A stretch of DNA of 64,000 nucleotides from Diplolepis rosae (GCA_030998225.1 JAPYXD010000753.1:1364001-1428000), one strand, 5' to 3'; numbered from the stretch's first letter, positions 34,033 to 46,420 are shown. The notes: a model not told the origin generated them from the letters alone. Numbers and translations: made by a program.

Positions 34033-37000
34033 TTAAAATCGGTTATTCACCGTGAAGTTTCGATCTTCTTCATTTGCTGATAGCTGGTGGAGAATATTAC
34101 GTATTCCGCATAGACAGGCCACATTTAGATATTTAGAGACTTTAGTTGATTCATCAAACTCTTCCATGAGGATTCCCATCAATGTATTCTTGAAGAATAG
34201 AGGATCACCTATTTTTTCCTGAAAATTCACAAGATTTCAATTTTGGGCTTCACCTTGAAAATATAAATATAGATTGATTGAGCTTTTGAATTTATTTTTG
34301 ATGCTAGTACTTTTAAAAAAATGCGATACCCGAGTGGAAATAAAGTCAGGATCCGGTCGGGAGTACCACTATAATGTCACGAGGATCTGATCAGGAACTA
34401 GTCAGTTTGTTGATAAAAAAAATCTACCCGGTCTACGTCAGTACTCAAATATAGCACCTAGACATGACTTTCCTGAATTCCCTTATTTACAAATCTCTGC
34501 TGGATCCCGAATGCTACCCAGCCTGTAGCAATGCCAATTTGGGATATTTCCACACGGGTATTAGTTATGAGATCATTACTTAATAATACACAGATTGCTT
34601 CAACTCGATAACACTTACAGCATATCTTTTTTGGGGTGTTCTTACAATGATAAGCCCATCAATTATATCGTCAATCGTACCAGATTCTTCATATGGTCCT
34701 GGCTGGAAAAAAATATTAGGTGTATTTGTAATACGATTGGTACGCAAATATGCAGATTCTAGCAACTGTTTGGAAAATTATTCATATTTCAATATTTCCT
34801 GCGAAAAGTAGTTGATTGAGAAATATTTTACCGCCCAATAGCAATGCGTTGTTATAAAAACCGCAAAGTTGCACTTTCTTATTAGATCGAAAGGTTAATA
34901 CTTTCTGATGAGATCCAGGAAATACTAGAATACCTCAAGCAAAGTAAATAATACACTGAGAGAATCTAATCGTTAGGTTTTACCGAAATACTTCGGTAAA
35001 GCTGGGACAAAGAGACATTTCGAGGAGATTTCGCTTGTTCCTCGGTAAAATAAATTACGTGAATGCGTAATGAAAAAACATGATTATGTAATGAAAGACT
35101 GGAGATTATAACGCACATGTCAATAATAAATGCTGAAATAGTATAGTGAAAGTTCAACGTGGATTTCGTGAAAACTTTACATTAAATCTAGAAAAAGAGT
35201 GACGAAGAAACACGAGAAGCTTCAACATGAGCTCGGTAAAATTTCGTTCACTTTCGGTAAAACTCGGTCGAATTCGGAACTAGTGGAAAAGGAAAAAAAT
35301 ATATTATGTTATATTTCTCTTCAAACACTAAACTTTCTTTTACGTATCCATATTAACTTACAATGTCATATATATACACAATTATACATTTTTACACACA
35401 TTTATATAGAATGGTAAGTAACACATCGTTCAATAAGTCCCGGGGCTAACTAAGAAAACAACATTTGTTTTGCAAAATTCATTTTTATTTATCAATATAA
35501 TCACCTTCAAGTGCGATACAATCATTCCAACGCTTTTCTAACTTTTCAATACCATGCTTGTAAAATGATTTGTCCTTGGCAACAAAATGACCTTCAGTTT
35601 CAGCGATTACTTCCTCATTCGAGCCAAATCTTTTTCCCTGGGGCATCTTTTTGAAATCAGCAAAGAGCCAGTAGTCGCTGGGGGCTAGATCTGGAGAGTA
35701 TGGTGGGTGGGGAAGCAATTCGTAGCCTAATTCAGACAATTTTGCCATCGTTTTCATTGACTTATGGCACAGTGGATTGTCTTGATGAAAGATGATTTTT
35801 TTCTTTTTCATGTGCGGACGTTTTTTTGCGATTTCGTCCTTCAAACGCACCAATAACTCAATGTAATGGTCGCTGTTGATATATTTTCCCTTTTCAAGGT
35901 AGTCGATGTAAATTATACCGTGCGCATCCCAAAAAACTGACGCCATGACTTTGCCAGCTGACTGTTGCGTTTTCGGACGCTTCGGACGGCTTTCACCGGC
36001 TGCACGCCACTCAGCTGACTGCCGCTTCGACTCCGGAGTGAAATGATGGATCCATGTTTCGTCCATTGTCACATACCGACGCAAGAAATCCTGTTTATTG
36101 CGAGTAAACAATGACGAACAGCTCTCTGAATCGTCGACTCGTTGTTGCTTTTGTTCCATTGTGAGCAAACGCGGCACTCATTTGGAAAAGACCTTTTTCA
36201 TGTCCAATTTTTCGTTTAAAATCAAAGACGCACTTCCAGTTGATATGTTCACCATCTTAGCAATCTCACGGACTTTCAGTTTACGGTCGTCCATCACGAT
36301 TTTCAAAACTTGCTTAATATTGTATTTTCCGGAGTTACTGCTTCATTTGGCCTAGCTGAGCGTTCCGCATCATTTGTATCAGTGCGACCGCGTTTGAAAT
36401 CAGCATACCACCGGTAAATCGTTGTTTTCGACGGAGTACAGTCCAGATAACATTTTTCAAGTCATTATTAAGCTTGCACGGTATTTTTCCCCATTAAATA
36501 GCAATGTTTTATCAACACACGAAATTCGTTTTTGTCCATTTTGTACACAAATGCAAAAGTAGCGTCACTTTCACCACAGAAGCTTTACAGTTTATGGTCT
36601 GATTGACGTGAATGTCAGACACGTGTCATTTAAAGGTTAGTTCTTTTGAAAACGAAGTGGATTTGATATTACTAACGCCATCTGTGGGTTAGTCCCGGGA
36701 CTTATTGAACATGTGTTACATGTAGAAGTAAATATTTTAAAAACCTGAAACAGAGAAAAATTATGTTAGAAATTCAAAGCTGCTGGGATCTGGGAATTGA
36801 ACTCGAGTCTCCACCGTAACAGTCGAGTGTCTAAGCCATTCTGCGGCGGGAACCTATACTCGATTTTTACGTAGAATTTTGGCTCACTTGAAAGTCCAGT
36901 GATTTTCTAAACGCCTGTAGAACTCTGAAGTGTTATTTATTTTTCGTGAACAGAAATATTTGGGTCCTTGAATAATGAATAAAGGATTGTAAATAAAGAT

Positions 37001-40000
37001 CCTAACCTCAAAATTTAATTTCATAATTTTTTCTTATGAAATATTTTTTTTGTTCTACAGATCATATTGATAAATACAGATATTAAAAATAATACTTTCT
37101 TAAAGACGCTACAGGTGAGATACTGCAACCAGCGTCCGACCGACTACGAGCTACGATACGACGCAAGCAGACGCGCGGTGCAACGTCGTATCGCATAAAT
37201 ACGCAGTCTCGTTTCATTAGACTGCGGATTTAGTTGCACAATTTGAACACTTTTAAAGGAAACTGTTCATTTCAATATAAAACTTCTATTTCTTTTGAAC
37301 TAAAATCAGCCGTTACCAGTTCGTATTTAAAATATTTATAAATACTTTGTAAATGTAAAATGACTACGGGAGGCTTCATTCTTGCGTACGATCCTCAAAA
37401 TATTGTGACGTCAGGCAATTCTCCGTTTCACCCAGACTTCAGTAATTTCTTGCGAAGACTAGTCAAAATCTCGATTGACAGCAATAAAATTTCTTGGTTA
37501 TTCATTTTACTGAACATTCGTGAAAAATATATGAATCCAAATTCATTTTCAATTCGCTATTGAATATTTTATACAGAGCTTTAATTAATTTCTAACATAC
37601 TAAATGTTTACTTAGCGCTCTGCAAAGTTTCCCGGATTTTTTTTTATACTATACCGCTTGTTATTTAATAAATACTAAAAATCATACGACATATTGACAA
37701 AATGTTTCTTTGTCCTAGCTTTACCGAAGTTTTCGATAAACCTTAACGATCGAGTTCTCTCAGTGTACTTCTTAATGCATGAAAGCGAAATGAACAATTT
37801 ATTTAAAATGTCAATTTTATTTAATAATCTTCAATCAGCTGCTTTTTGCATAGGTAAGACTAAGTATTCATATGCAATTACCCTTCCATAATGTAGCCGG
37901 AAATCAAACTCATCTTGTGAGTATAGTGTGATTTTGAGATGTAATAATTCATTTTTATCGTATATTGGTACATATTTAACAGTTTCCAGGTCTAGTTTCC
38001 GTTCAGGTTCAATGCTACCCACTATCTGCAAGGACATTCAACTTTTTTTAAATTATATGTGTATGTACAAATACACCACAAATTTCAGATGTTACAATAA
38101 GAAATAAACTGCAACTAATTCAATGCTTCAAATATCATAACAAATATATTTAAAAAATTTTATAAATTTGAAATTTTATTCTATTGTGTAATGTATAACA
38201 CAGAAAGCACGTAGAAAAATAGATGTTATCTTCACTCGGACTCTAGTGCCAAATGTTCATTTCAGTCTAGAACGTTAGTAAAGATAACATTAAGTTCTAT
38301 GTACACTGAAAAAAAGTTTGGTTGTCCCATCTAATTTATTGGTTGTCACGAACACGAGTTGCTTGCTGTAAATATCCCGAATAGTAACACTCTTTATTAC
38401 GATCGTTTGGTTTTACTTAGCCAGAATTGGTTGTGTCAAACAATCAACTTGATGGGGCCTCTGAGTCCAACGAATTAAAATCATTCTTCTGAAAAGAAAT
38501 AATTATTCCTCACCAGTAGTAAAGCAATGTCATTTTCTATTTTCTTCAGTATTGTAGCAGCTTTCAGCTTCTTTTCACGAATATATATTACGGGCTCTTT
38601 ATTATTTTTTATAATACTCTTATGGACAAGGACGCTTGCAGCACGCATGCAAAAGCCCATACCGACAATTTTAGTATCTTCCAGAATGTAAACTATAGAT
38701 AAGCGAGCTGTAGTAAACATTCCCTCCGGTACATAATCGTAACCCTTTCCTGTTAATTGACTCAGTAATGTCGAATTCACCTCTGCTGAAAACATATTCA
38801 AATAAATTGAATTGACAACAAAAATGCAACTCTGTCGTTAAAATCTTTTATAAAGACATTAAAACTTTCTTATGTGAAGTAAAAATAAAGTTAGAGAAGT
38901 AACTCTTTAAATTTAGATTAGCTGTTTTTTTTTCTGATTTTAATTTCCTAACGGTAAAATAATATCTCTGCCAAAAATCTGCTTTGAATGCGTCATTAAA
39001 ATAATGTCAAAAAGGGGCTTCCTAGCAAAACTCTTAACTTAAATTGATTATTAATTTAAATTCCACACGGAGAGAAATAGATTATCGATAGTACTTAGCG
39101 ATTACACTTAATTGCATTTGACAGTGAAATATGTGGCATCCATTTTGGGTATCCAGACGTAGCATCTGAGGACATTAAAAAGGTCATATTATCTGGTAAT
39201 ATACTTGGTCTAGAAGTATGAAACCGGAATTTCCCTATAGATGGTGCTTGCAATCAGTTTAGGGACCGTACGACCGCTTCTGCAGCGCCACCTTCTCCCT
39301 CTAGCAGCTGACAAAGATTTTCAGTAAACAACCCAAGTTCGATATACCAGTGTATTTACTACAAGCATCAACATGTCGAGTTTTGTGCCTAAGAACTACG
39401 ATTTGCGGACAGCACTGGTTTTTTGTTATCACATGAAGAAAACTGCTGCAGAATCGCATCGAATGCATCGCATCGAAAGATGAGCAACGTTCAGGTCGGC
39501 CAAATGAAGTTGATGATAACCAAGTCAAAGCCATAATCGAATCAGATCGTCATTTGACTGTGCGATAGATTGAAGAAATGTTAAAAATAACAAAATCAGC
39601 AATCGCCCGTCATATACAACGTCTTGGCCTCGTTAAAAAACTTGATATTGGGTTCCACATGAATTGAAAGAAATCCATTTATCAAAACGCATCAACGCTT
39701 GTGATTTACATGTTGAACGCAATTGCATCAAAAAAAGATTATGCTGCCTGTTTGATAGGATTGGAAAGATGTGGTATTTTTTCAGCTGTTCCAAGGAACC
39801 AAACGATTAATTCGGATGTCTACTGTCGTTAGCTAAACAAATTGAACGCAGCGGTCAATGAAAGTTACATCCACCATATAACCCTGACCTTGCACCATCA
39901 GATTACTATTTATTTCGATCTTTGCAGAACTCCTTGAATGGTAACACTTTCAATGATAATGAAGCTGTGAAATCGCACTTGGTTCAGTTTTTTGCCGATA

Positions 40001-42616
40001 AAGACCAGAAGTTCTATGAGTGTGGAATCATGAAGTTACCACACGGAGAAAAAAAAACTGTTGAATCAACAGATGCCATCTGCTGGAATAGGGACAGCAG
40101 ATTTTTTTTGTAATATTTACAGATTTTTCTGTTGGATTCACAGATTGTTTGTAAACTCAACAGATGAACCTGTAAAATCTACAGACATGTCTCTTAGAAT
40201 TACGGATTTCTCTTTTTTCTTGAAATCCGCAATTTTAACAGATATGTCTGTAGATTTTACAGGTTCATCTGTTGAGTTTACAAACAATCTGTGAATCCAA
40301 CAGAAACATCTGTAAATATTACAAAAAAAATCTGCTATCCCTATTCCAGCAGATGACATCTGTTGATTCAACAGTTTTTTTTCTCCGTGCAGAAAGAGGG
40401 CAAAAGGTCATTGAACAAAATTTAAAATATATCATGGATATATCATATCATTATATCATTATATCATATATCATTGTATTTAAAAAAGTGTTTGATTTGT
40501 ATGAAAAAATCGTCAATTACTTCTGAGACTATTTGTGAAGAAAAAATTATACTCATACATGGTGTTGATACTACATTAAATATTTTTTATACCTATTGTG
40601 CAGCACTATATCGATTGATTATATTTATTTTATAATACTGCTATAAAATTACTATACATGTTTTATGAAAAATAGGGATAGCAGGTCCCAAGTACGAATT
40701 GCCGAAGCTGATAATACGGCATAATATTGGCCTAATCTCCGCAGCCAACATTTGGCTATTGTTATTGGGTCAGTGTCGCCGTTTGAATAGGTCAAGTGCC
40801 GGGCTGACGATGGCGGTCTTTGTCGACGGTTTAAATTTATCGATCCTCAGCCAAATCTTGGCCCAGTATCGGCCCCATACCAAGCCCATTGTCACTTTTA
40901 CTATTGCATCCAATTGCGAAAGCAGAAGAGCCAGAGTCCAGCCCATGGATTGCACATTACTGGGCCATGTGTCACTTTCACTACGGCAAAACATTCTGGA
41001 AGTGAGAAAACCAGAAAAACCAGAAGAAACAACCCAAGTGCGAATTGGCGAAAGTGATAATACGGCACAATATTGGCCCAATCTCGGCAGCCAAGAGTCG
41101 GCCATTGTTATTGGGCCAGTGTCACTGTTTGCATCGGTCAAATGCTGGGCCGACGACGGCGGCCTTTTTCGACTGTTTAAATTTACCGACCTTCAGCCGA
41201 AACTTGGCCCAGTATCGGCCCTATACCAAGCCGATTGTCATTTTTACTATGGCATCCAGTTCTGAAAGTAGAAGAGCCAGAGACGGGCTCATGGACGGCA
41301 CATTACTGGGCCATGTGTCACTTTTACCACGGCAAACCATCCTGGAAGTGAGAAAACCAGAGTTCGGCACAGCATTGGCCCGTTGCTGTGCCAAAAACAA
41401 GTGCTGGCGGCCAGAGTTTGGGCCAGAATTGGCCGCCAAGTGATTACCGGAGTTATCATTCCAGCAACGGCACGATATTGGCAGCCGATCTTCGGCAAAT
41501 TTTTGGCGATGCTGGGCCAGTGTTGGGCCGTATCTAATTTCGCACTTGGGAACAAGTTTTGGTGTCCAGAGTTTGATCCAGAATCGATTACCAAGTGCAT
41601 ACCGGAGTTATCATTACAGCAACGGCACGATATTGGCATCCGATATTCGGCAACATTTTTGCCGGTGCTGGGCCATTGTTATGGCGTATCTAACTTCACA
41701 CTAGGGGTATTTATCGAGTTTCCTGCAGAATTGGAAGTGCTTCAATTTAGCCGCCATGGCAGCTAACTAGATTCTAGATTTCAAATTAAATTTGAATAGA
41801 AAAAGTCACTTGTAAGACATTTTATTTGTTTAAATTCTGTTTTAGTCTAACAGTTTATACAATGCAAGTCAAAGTTTCACATAATCTGGTTATATAGATT
41901 CTTTAAGTATATTAATTTCTTGATTCGCTCGGTCACCTAGTCAAATTTTTTTTCGTGTAGATATTATTATTTTTTTATCAATAAGCGTGCGCCAATTCAG
42001 CCGCTTTTCTCCTACCTACTATTGTACTACTACTATTCGAAAATATTTAACGGTAACATAAACCATTAAATTTATAGGTCATGAACATGTGCCTTGATAA
42101 AGCAGATAGTGAAAAAGGTTTCAACTTAATAATTCTCATTGACGAAAATTTTTTTTATTAAAATATTAATATATTGTATAATTTTTCAATAAAATAATGA
42201 TAATTAGTAATAATATTAATATTTGGATACGCATAACGATTTTGAGAATGGCTTCTCACCAAAAACTGAAAAAAAGATTTACGCTCAAAAGTCAAACATT
42301 CTACATCTACAGTGAGAGAAATCTACATAGTGATTGTAACTAATATGTTCCCAATAATTGCTTTAACTAAAAGCAACGAAAAATTTGATAAGTTGGAATT
42401 TAGTAATTAAAATTACCTTATACATTTCTCTCAGTATAATATGTTAGCATATTTTCCTTTTGGAATATTTATAAATTAATATCTGGCGAAAGGAAATCAG
42501 GTAGGATAATTTTTATTGGGAAACAATTGGATCTTGAATAATTGAAAATAGTAATTACCTTTAGAGTAAGCAGTGGATATAAATGAAGAAAGTATTATAG
42601 CAGTCACAAGTTTCAT
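34033..42616 (-). CDS. Gene 3, intact five-exon secreted serine protease homolog-like protein
   Basis: Exons (minus): E1 42616-42559 (58 bp), E2 38785-38514 (272), E3 38025-37882 (144), E4 34702-34619 (84), E5 34218-34033 (186). All junctions are GT/AG with phases 1,0,0,0, giving 247 aa with no stop. E1 encodes MKLVTAIILSSFISTAYSK, predicted to be cleaved, so the protein should be secreted. Mature residues 20-110 cover the N-terminal barrel, with the His57 region VLVHKSI (no TAAHC) and the NDIALLL box near the end of E2. The substitute for GDSGGPL is EKIGDPLF, at the start of E5. P and L of that motif and the following LMGIL strand match S1 proteases, while Ser195 is Ile. There is no R-IVGG activation site. 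Introns hold a mariner, a self-nested repeat and a CACTG element. Role unknown; a ligand-binding or decoy effector is possible. Confidence 0.75.
35421..36716 (-). mobile_element. Full-length mariner (1296 bp) with decayed transposase
   Basis: Inverted ends ACACATCGTTCAATAAGTCC and complement, flanked by TA on both sides. On the minus strand the transposase begins MDKNEFRVLIKHCYLMGK (about 36540) but soon meets a stop. After further shifts it reads on from 36177 as 230 open residues with MDETWIHHF, IIFHQDNPLCHKS and YSPDLAPSDYWLF, so the DD34D triad is intact but the N-terminus is not. Confidence 0.9.
36790..36852 (-). repeat. tRNA-derived SINE head
   Basis: The minus strand has an A-box-like TGGCTTAGACACTCG and a B-box-like GAGTTCAATTCCC at tRNA spacing. 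No clean acceptor stem, so a SINE relic and not a tRNA gene. Confidence 0.5.
39209..40510 (+). mobile_element. Mariner relic interrupted by a palindromic element
   Basis: Plus strand: start AGTATGAAACCGGAATTTCC, then MSSFVPKNYDLRTALVFCYH (from 39373), RPNEVDDNQVKAIIESDRH, EEMLKITKSAIARHIQRLG, SLAKQIERSGQ, and after a deletion YNPDLAPSDYYLFRSLQNSL. It is full of stops and shifts. The C-terminal end is split by the palindrome at 40042-40389 and resumes at KVIEQN. In intron 1 of gene 3. Confidence 0.8.
40042..40389. mobile_element. Near-perfect palindromic element with CACGG termini
   Basis: 348 bp from CACGGAGAAAAAAAACTGTT to its complement. Removing it plus one CA restores the mariner reading TTACCAGAAAG, so the target duplication is CA (40040-40041, 40390-40391). 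The arms contain about a dozen copies of ACAGAT/ATCTGT. Because it is a palindrome both strands show almost the same 77-codon frame, which I do not regard as a gene. Confidence 0.85.
40687..41706. mobile_element. Self-nested element with CCCAAGTGCGAATT ends
   Basis: The outer ends are CCCAAGTACGAATT (40687) and its counterpart ending ACACTAGGG (41706). A second complete copy with ends CCCAAGTGCGAATT and AATTTCGCACTTGGG occupies 41033-41550, inserted in the middle of the first and flanked by AACAA. GC-rich, with repeated TTGGCC/GGGCCAG words. Long overlapping frames on both strands are by-products of low stop density. Confidence 0.75.
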
Positions 42617-42664
42617 TTTTGTAACTTACAGAAAACTCACTGTAATGAATTTGGGTCACAGTTT

Positions 42665-42672
42665 TATTTATA
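42665..42672 (-). promoter_or_regulatory. TATA box of gene 3
   Basis: TATAAATA on the minus strand (context CCCTATAAATAAAACTG), 48 bp before the gene 3 ATG. Conserved in position in all copies. Confidence 0.7.
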
Positions 42673-43271
42673 GGGCTCAGTCCTTATGTGATAATTTTCT
42701 GAATATATTGCGTTGTACATAATCCATTACAATAAAGAAAACTAATACTTGGCCATAAAGTAGATAAGATCATTGTCAACTACATATATGACAGAAAACA
42801 AACTATATTCACAGGATTTTGAAGTAAAGTCTTGGATTTTTTTTATAATTGGTACATCGATAGTGTATGTGAAGATAAATTTTTGCACGAAGTTTGACGC
42901 CAAAATGTTAATTAGATCAAAAGTTATGATCGATTGAAAAAAAATGGCGAATTTTTTTATTAACGCTACAACTCAGAAACTATTGATCGGATTGAGACGT
43001 TTTTTTTTTTAAATACGCAGAAAAGCTTATACTTCAAATATATGTGAACGAAAAACCAAGTTATTTATTTAATTCAAAGTTATTAACATATTATATAAAC
43101 AATTGCGATTTTCACTAAAAGGGGCACGTTTTATTTGAAAAATTCAAATTGCAATCGATTCCTTGGAAAATTTAACATAAGGATGCGTCTTAAAACTTTC
43201 ATGATGTTGATTAGGGGCTCAATAATGAACGTACAAAGAGAGCGCGCCGCCCGGCGCTCGAGCATGGGATT

Positions 43272-43896
43272 GAATGTGAGTGGCATTTTTTTGCGAGTTG
43301 CCATGGAAAAAGTGCGTGCGACGGACTTGGAGAAACTGTTAAAAGGCTTGCTCGATATGCTTGCTTAAAAGACCCCAACGTAGATATTTCCTCTGCTGAA
43401 ACTTTGTTCAAGTGGTGTAAAAAAGAAATAAAAGGGGTAACTTTTGCTTTTTGTACAATGGCAGAGCACACGGCAATCGAAACCGTATTATCTTCAACGC
43501 TACTCTCTAAATTTGAATCAGTCAAAATCTACTGATTATCAGTGAAATTTGATTGATTCAAATAGCTAAAAAGAGGTTGCTGTAAATCAGTCAAATTTCA
43601 CTGATTATTTCAGTGAAAATTGACTGATTTGACAGTTAAAAAATTTTTTTCACTGTTGAATCAGTGAAAAAGCAAATCACTGATTCAATCAGTGAAAATT
43701 TGACTGATTCAGATTTAGAGAGTAGATCAAGCACAATGTATCAAAGGTACATTAGGTTTTCATGCATTTATTTCAGTTAATAAAGACAACAAGAAACAAA
43801 TAATCGTTAAAAGAACATCGTGGTCTACAAATTCTCACATAAAAGATGTAGTAAAAAATGTAAATAAAGTAACAAAATACAGTAAGTATTTTTGAA
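43272..43896 (+). pseudogene. Transposon-associated coding fragment split by a MITE
   Basis: Plus strand reads EWHFFASCHGKSACDGLGET, VKRLARYACLKDPNVDISSA, ETLFKWCKKEIKGVTFAFCT. After the MITE (43500-43725) it continues with CIKGTLGFHAFISVNKDN. I recall the WHFFA..HGK..CDG..GTVKR pattern from uncharacterised insect proteins, probably transposon-derived. Its exact family is not known to me. Confidence 0.5.
43500..43725. mobile_element. Foldback MITE built from ATCAGTGAAAT words
   Basis: 226 bp with inverted ends CTACTCTCTAAATTTGAATC and complement. The interior repeats TGAATCAGT/ACTGATT words many times on both arms. It interrupts an otherwise continuous reading. Confidence 0.8.
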
Positions 43897-44023
43897 AGAT
43901 ATTGGTAATAAAATATTTTATTGATTATTCTGATGAATACAATTTTTCCCCGAAGCTATTTATCGGTAATATGTAACTCGATATGGCATTAAAATGCATT
44001 TTTAAATGTGCTTAGCTCACTAC

Positions 44024-44410
44024 CTAACAGTTTCCAAGTCTAGTTTCTGCCCAGGTTCAGTTCTCTCCACTATCTGCAAGGACATTCAACTTTTCATTTA
44101 ATTATATATTTATTCGTACAAGTATACCACAACTTTTAGCTGTTACGATGGGAAATAAACTGCAATTGATTTAATGCGTCAAATTTCAGAGCAAATTTCA
44201 GAGCAAATATTTAAAAACTTTGAATAAATTTGAAATTTTTTTCTTTTATGTAATGTATAACACAAAAAGAATATAGAAAAAATAGGTGTTGTTTTCACTC
44301 GGATTCTGGTGTAAAATTTACATTTTACCCTAGAACAAACACGAGTTGGTTGATGTAACTATTCAGAAGAGTACTGTAGTGGCTTTCAGCTTCTTTTCAC
44401 GAATACACCA
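44024..44410 (-). pseudogene. Fragment of a further array copy (partial exons 2 and 3)
   Basis: On the minus strand an acceptor TTGCAG precedes IVERTEPGQKLDLETVR, clearly the start of exon 3, which hits a stop near 44027. Upstream intron 2 is recognisable (about 44080-44350). A stub of exon 2 (EKKLKATT, about 44370-44404) then breaks off against a mariner tail. No exon 1, 4 or 5 accompanies it. This is a dead remnant of another duplication unit between genes 3 and 4. Confidence 0.7.
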
Positions 44411-44419
44411 TCTGTGAAC

Positions 44420-44580
44420 AAATTTGACCCGGACTGGTTAAAAAAAACAAAATTTTTAGATATTTTAATACAAATCTTTATTATCGCTTTCAAAATAGGC
44501 TACTTTTGAGCCAATAGAAGCATGCCAACGGTTAATCCAATTTTCTATACACTTCTTATACCCGTGTAGAAATTCCTATA
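44420..44580 (-). pseudogene. Mariner-type transposase C-terminal tail
   Basis: The minus strand reads YKKCIENWINRWHASIGSKV followed by AYFESDNKD, the typical end of a mariner transposase. It abuts the truncated exon 2 stub of the gene fragment at 44404. Confidence 0.6.
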
Positions 44581-44589
44581 AGGGCCTAG

Positions 44590-45955
44590 TGGGGCCCTGA
44601 AGAGTTTGCCCTATTTCTAGTCGGGATCTAGCGTGGAAGACCTTGCACTACCCCACCTACAAAAAGGACACCATTAGGGCCCGTTGAACCACCGCAGTGT
44701 ATTTAAAAACATATATCAGCAGAGTCACGTGACCAGTTTTGTTCAGGTATCTCACTGAAAAAATAATAAATAAAAAGGAGTTTCTACACTGAGAGAAAAA
44801 GTACAGGGAAAATTCGAGTTGAGGCTCTAATATTTACCGTTTTTAACGAAAACGGAGGCATATTCGCTTGGAAGGTTAAGTTTACGGTTTTCACAGTAAA
44901 AAATCTGTTTGCAAGCTAGGAAATTTATTCTGATTAAATTGACAGTACTTTTTTCTTATACGTACACCGAAAACAAATCTCAGTAGGTTTGACTACTTTT
45001 TAACTTACTTTCCGTAATTCGTAAAGGCCCTAAGTGTCATTTTTGAAGTTAAGTGAACTGCAGGAACATAGGTAAATCAAATAAGAGCAGTAGTTGAATC
45101 GATGAATATTCTTAGTAGATTTCAAAACTTTATTTACTTTCCAGTAGACACTAACTTACTATTTTTATATGCACACCTACCTACAAACACACACCCCCCT
45201 CTACACTACACAAACGCTCGTTTAGGCAGTATTAAAAATTATTCTTAACGCTGCGGATACGAACCCTCTGCTCTACTTTTAATTAACGCATAACTAACCT
45301 AACGACTAAGCTTCTCGGCTGCGCACGCTTGGAATACAAGAAAGAAAATAGCGCTTATAACCTGCAACTACTGCAGGGCCGTGTAAAAAGTGTTTGGGCC
45401 CCATGTAATCGAGAATTTTTAAATTTTATGCCAATTTATGATTCTGATCAAAATTTTTGAAATTTTTAATTTTTAAATCGATTTTCTATAAAATAAAATA
45501 TTTTTAAAAGAAACAGATCAAATTTTTTAATTAAAGAACATTGCATAATAAAAAGAATTGTATAAATTTTAGAAGTATTAATTTTTATTATTGTATATTA
45601 GTGATACTTTATACAGGTTATGATTCCTTTAATTTTTGTTTTCAAGTGTAAAATCAACGTATGTTCAGATTCTAAAAAATTTGAGTTTTTTCAATTCCAA
45701 AAATATGATGAAACTTTTGAATCAAGAAAATTATCTCATAACGAAATTATGCATTCAAGTTTGCAATAAGAAATTCCAACTAATGAAGTACTATTAAAAA
45801 AAAATAATACTCTTATGTAAAGGGTTTTCCAATAGGGACATAACAATTTCGTATCTTTATATGAACGCACCCTTAAACTTTTTTAATGAACTGTTAATGT
45901 CAAAACGTTAGTTAAAGTCAACATTTTCATCATGGTAAAGTTCACGAACTAGCAA
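44590..45955. other. Transposon-derived non-coding region
   Basis: Contains a CCCGTGTAGAAATTCCTATA element end (44572), a CACTGAGAGAAAAAG terminus (44791) and a tRNA-derived SINE head on the minus strand at about 45243-45335 (A-box-like GCTTAGTCGTTAGG, B-box-like GGTTCGTATCC). No gene was seen. Confidence 0.45.
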
Positions 45956-46420
45956 CGTTTGGAAATTATTAAAAATTACTACCGAAATGTGGATAAATTC
46001 GAGACCAAATTTACACTATTGGACGTTCTGGTGCCAAAAAGACGTCGTATTGCTCGAAACGAAGAAATAAAGTTGTTCTCAAGAATTGGGCATCGCTCAA
46101 ACGACACTGTGGCGTATTATGCGAAAAGATCTTGGCCTACATATGCTTTCAAGATTAAATTGACTCAAGAACTAAAGCCACTTGATCATTTAAAGCGCCG
46201 AAATTTCTCCAATTGGGCTCTGGCAAAGCTTGAAAGAAATGAAGAATTTCATCGAAAATCATCTTCAGCGATGAAGCTTATTTCTGGCTCAATGGCTTTG
46301 TTAATAAGAAAAATATGCGTTGTTGGTCAGCAACAAACCAAAATGTGCTTCACATATTTCGTTTCAGAATGTCCTTCGAGTGCTTCCGTCGTTTTACAAT
46401 TGGCTTCGTAGACTCGATCC
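45933..46420 (+). pseudogene. DUF4817-type (mariner-related) transposase remnant
   Basis: Starts MVKFTN then a stop, QRLEIIKNYYRN (HTH region), FKIKLTQELKPLDHLKRRNF, and after a one-base shift KIIFSDEAYFWLNGFVNKKN and MRCWSATNQNVLHI. The SDEA..NG..N pattern is typical of this insect transposase group. Several stops and shifts; inactive. Confidence 0.65.

Larger units (their letters stand above)
34954..37765. mobile_element. CACTG-terminated element hosting a mariner
   Basis: Long inverted ends (CACTGAGAGAATCTAATCGT at 34954 and complement ending CTCTCAGTG at 37765) extend about 65 bp and are flanked by TA. Without the inserted mariner it would be about 1.5 kb. No transposase was seen inside. 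It lies in intron 3 of gene 3. It also contains a tRNA-like block (36790-36852) and a GC-rich palindrome near 37151-37196. Confidence 0.75.

Noticed and set aside
37130..37260. GC-rich palindrome with TATA-like CATAAATACG as a gene promoter
   Set aside because: No ORF or exon follows in either direction. It lies inside a CACTG-ended element.
40061..40371. Two mirror-image frames of 77 codons on opposite strands
   Set aside because: They arise from the palindrome itself. They have no codon-level conservation or known domain and sit inside a mobile element.
40699..41766. Several overlapping frames of 116-188 codons on both strands
   Set aside because: They lie in a GC-rich, self-nested repeat with few stops. 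Frames overlap on both strands and match no known protein.
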